This document shows, one piece after another, positions 5,930-7,503 of a stretch of DNA of 7,503 bases (the stretch's first letter is position 1; each line of letters starts with the position of its first letter). The DNA lies in assembly GCA_900759325.1 (NCBI GenBank), contig CAAEUW010000020.1, forward strand, positions 1 to 7,503, read 5' to 3'. The translations under genes were made by a program, and so were the position numbers. This DNA is from an uncultured Peptostreptococcus sp. (GTDB lineage Bacteria > Bacillota > Clostridia > Peptostreptococcales > Peptostreptococcaceae). The notes under the pieces are model-generated. The model was not told the DNA's origin. It was given only the letters and a program-made list of their open reading frames with translations, and made no database searches.

Positions 5930-7240
5930 CTAAAGGTCATTTATAATCCTGTAGAAAATATGTTCTACATACATTTCTATAAGGTTGTACTGGCGTCCTA
6001 CAAGTCTGGTTTCCATGATTTCATCTGCCACCTCTTTAAGCCTTTCATCCTTAATTTTCTTTAGTAGGTCTAGGTTGGCTGGCTTTACCTTTGTCCTAGG
6101 CTTAGAACCCTCATAGTACTTTTTCCTCATTAGGCTAAGATCTATCATATCTCCATAGACCTGCTTAAGGTCATCAGCCATCTTCAATCCCTCAGGATCA
6201 AAGTCACCGGCATAATACACCTTTGTATCTTCGCTCAGCTTATCCATAAAGGTCCAAACAGACTTTCTCAGCTTGCCATGAAAACAAACTATAGGCAGGC
6301 TATTAAACATGGCACTAAGTATATAGAATACACTGGCATTTTCTACTAGTATTAGGGCATCTCCCAGCTCTGGATAGATAAGGTCCATCTTCAGTAGATG
6401 CTTGAGTGGGGCCTTCCAAGCCACCTGATTCCTGCATGATGCAGACCAAACAGAGTTGATCTCACCATTGGACCTGGCCAGCATATGGCTCACACTCATA
6501 AAGTGGAAGATATCATCTAGAAGTATTCCATTGTGCACAAATACCTTGTCCCTGTACTCCATATAGGACATACCCGTTGGCTTGTCACCATATGTAAGGG
6601 CTAAAATTTTAAACAACCAGTCACCCAAAACAGTCCCCTCATCAAACTCATATGGGTTGGCTGTAATCTCTGCGGCAAAAACTGCCAAATATATATAATT
6701 ATCAAAGTGGACACCATCAAACTGACCTGCCCTCTGATTTATCTTTTCTATGGCATTCCCCAGAAAATATATGTCACCCAAGGAAATCTCCTTGTACTTA
6801 TTTTCATAGTAGATTTTGTCAATAATCTGATCAAGTACATCTGGTTTAACAGCAGAAAGAAGCTGCCTAATCTCATCCTTGATAGTCTCCTTGATTAGCT
6901 CTTTTGAGGGTTGTCCTATCTCAGAATCAATAGTTAAACTAATTCCTGTAACCTCAGATGCTAGATAGGCTAGGTCAAAATCCCCATACTTACTATCAAG
7001 ATGGGCACTTTTTATCTTAGCTACACTTACATCATTTTTAGAGCCTAGGTCTGCCACTGATTCACCGACAAAGTCTGCTATCTTTTCCTTTTGCTTGTCA
7101 GTATAGTCTTTTAGGCTTATCCTACCAGTTAGACGACCATACCTCTTGTATTTCATCATCAGGTCCTTACACATTTTCCTATAGGCCGATGAATTTTTGT
7201 AATAGTTTATCGCACTTTTTTTACTAACCTTTCTACCCAT
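5930..7240 (-). CDS. DUF2399 / TIGR02679-like protein with TOPRIM-type acidic motifs
   Basis: This 436-residue soluble protein ends in a DUF2399-like domain (about 290-430): LILVENASV with E300, then FHGKLRKSVW (320-329), then YYAGDFDPEGLKMA (342-355) with D346, D348 and E350. The E...DxD arrangement is that of TOPRIM folds, which bind metal and act on DNA in topoisomerases and in the JetD/MksG nucleases of Wadjet systems. The N-terminal half, with GRLTGRISLKDYT (35-47), resembles the N-terminal region of TIGR02679 proteins. In other bacteria that family is encoded with TIGR02677, TIGR02678 and a large SMC-like ATPase (TIGR02680). No such partners are seen here, although the window ends soon upstream. 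The ATG at 7240 has GGAGGT 4 nt before it; the TTG at 7252 is part of that site. DNA binding or cutting is inference. Confidence 0.75.
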   Translation of the reverse strand: MGRKVSKKSAINYYKNSSAYRKMCKDLMMKYKRYGRLTGRISLKDYTDKQKEKIADFVGESVADLGSKNDVSVAKIKSAHLDSKYGDFDLAYLASEVTGISLTIDSEIGQPSKELIKETIKDEIRQLLSAVKPDVLDQIIDKIYYENKYKEISLGDIYFLGNAIEKINQRAGQFDGVHFDNYIYLAVFAAEITANPYEFDEGTVLGDWLFKILALTYGDKPTGMSYMEYRDKVFVHNGILLDDIFHFMSVSHMLARSNGEINSVWSASCRNQVAWKAPLKHLLKMDLIYPELGDALILVENASVFYILSAMFNSLPIVCFHGKLRKSVWTFMDKLSEDTKVYYAGDFDPEGLKMADDLKQVYGDMIDLSLMRKKYYEGSKPRTKVKPANLDLLKKIKDERLKEVADEIMETRLVGRQYNLIEMYVEHIFYRIINDL

Positions 7241-7288
7241 GTATACCTCCAAGAAATAACTACTGCTATGACTTTACCTCGTATTCTT

Positions 7289-7294
7289 ATTATA
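7289..7294 (-). promoter_or_regulatory. Candidate -10 box of the DUF2399-type gene
   Basis: A perfect TATAAT on the minus strand lies just after the terminator of the preceding gene and about 50 nt before the ATG at 7240. The hexamer at the -35 position (TTTCCT) is poor. It suggests that this gene starts its own transcript rather than being the second gene of an operon. Confidence 0.4.
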
Positions 7295-7315
7295 TACCCT
7301 AAGTATATATAAGGA

Positions 7316-7345
7316 AAGACCCCACATTATATTATGCGGGGTCTT
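7316..7345 (-). terminator. Intrinsic terminator of the right-edge gene
   Basis: Arms 7316-7326 and 7335-7345 pair over 11 bp around an 8-nt AT loop. On the minus strand the only non-Watson-Crick pair is G-U, whereas on the plus strand it is an A-C mismatch, so the minus direction fits better. The minus-strand tail is TTTCCTTATAT, a moderate U-run. It lies 59 nt after the stop at 7405. Confidence 0.7.
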
Positions 7346-7404
7346 CTATATTTTACAATATTAATTTATATTAGTATATTTATATTTCTTGCGAAGGTCT
7401 ATTA

Positions 7405-7503
7405 CTATTTCACTAGGTCTTCCAAAACGCTATATGGAACAAATCTTTCTCCACCTATAGCTGTAATACTTGTAAAGCCTGCATTTCTTATATAAGTCTT
7501 AAC
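7405..7503 (-). CDS. 3' end of an unidentified minus-strand gene (partial)
   Basis: The minus-strand frame is open from the window edge to a TAG at 7407-7405 and gives the last 32 residues of a protein, starting VKTYIRNAGFTSITAIGGER and ending YSVLEDLVK. Codon use is like that of the neighbours, and a terminator follows 59 nt later, both in favour of a real gene. The segment looks like a soluble alpha/beta protein end; I do not recognise the family. It lies upstream of the DUF2399-type gene on the same strand but is separated from it by the terminator and a likely new promoter. Confidence 0.6.
   Translation of the reverse strand, partial: VKTYIRNAGFTSITAIGGERFVPYSVLEDLVK

Overview
The window looks like the chromosome of an AT-rich Bacillota (Firmicutes) species. 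The evidence is strong GGAGGT ribosome binding sites, short AT-rich spacers with intrinsic terminators, and lactic-acid-bacterium/clostridial-type gene families (PepF, PepC, Gx transporter, membrane-anchored HtrA). Arginine is written almost only with AGA/AGG, and ATA (Ile), CTA (Leu) and the tetramer CTAG are frequent. A Tissierellia/Peptoniphilaceae-type anaerobe would fit, but this is a weak inference; no marker gene here fixes the genus.

Layout, left to right. (1) 1-72 may be the last codons of a plus-strand gene with an acetyltransferase-like tail, followed by a hairpin (72-109). A 20-nt tandem repeat (183-226) comes next. (2) A minus-strand unit consists of pepF (472-2259) followed 14 nt later by a 48-codon gene for a single-span membrane protein (311-457). 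It ends at a clear intrinsic terminator (227-261). (3) A divergent AT-rich spacer leads to a plus-strand Gx-transporter gene (2525-3052) with its own terminator. (4) htrA (3219-4301, plus) has a promoter carrying TTTAAG-N5-TTTAAG, the direct repeat known as the CiaR operator in streptococci. (5) A 77-nt nested hairpin (4387-4463) separates htrA from the convergent pepC (4488-5813, minus). (6) Upstream of pepC, on the same strand, lies a gene for a DUF2399/TIGR02679-like protein with a TOPRIM-type acidic signature (5930-7240, minus). (7) At the right edge a terminator (7316-7345) follows the 3' end of an unidentified minus-strand gene (7405-7503).

Three of the five full-length genes are proteases: PepF and PepC act on peptides in the cytoplasm, and HtrA performs quality control at the outer face of the membrane. 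They lie in separate transcription units, so this is probably a housekeeping neighbourhood rather than one pathway. No transposase, integrase, CRISPR array, tRNA or rRNA was seen. The items most worth following up are the CiaR-type operator at htrA, the unreported small membrane protein behind pepF, and the DUF2399 protein without visible SMC-type partners.
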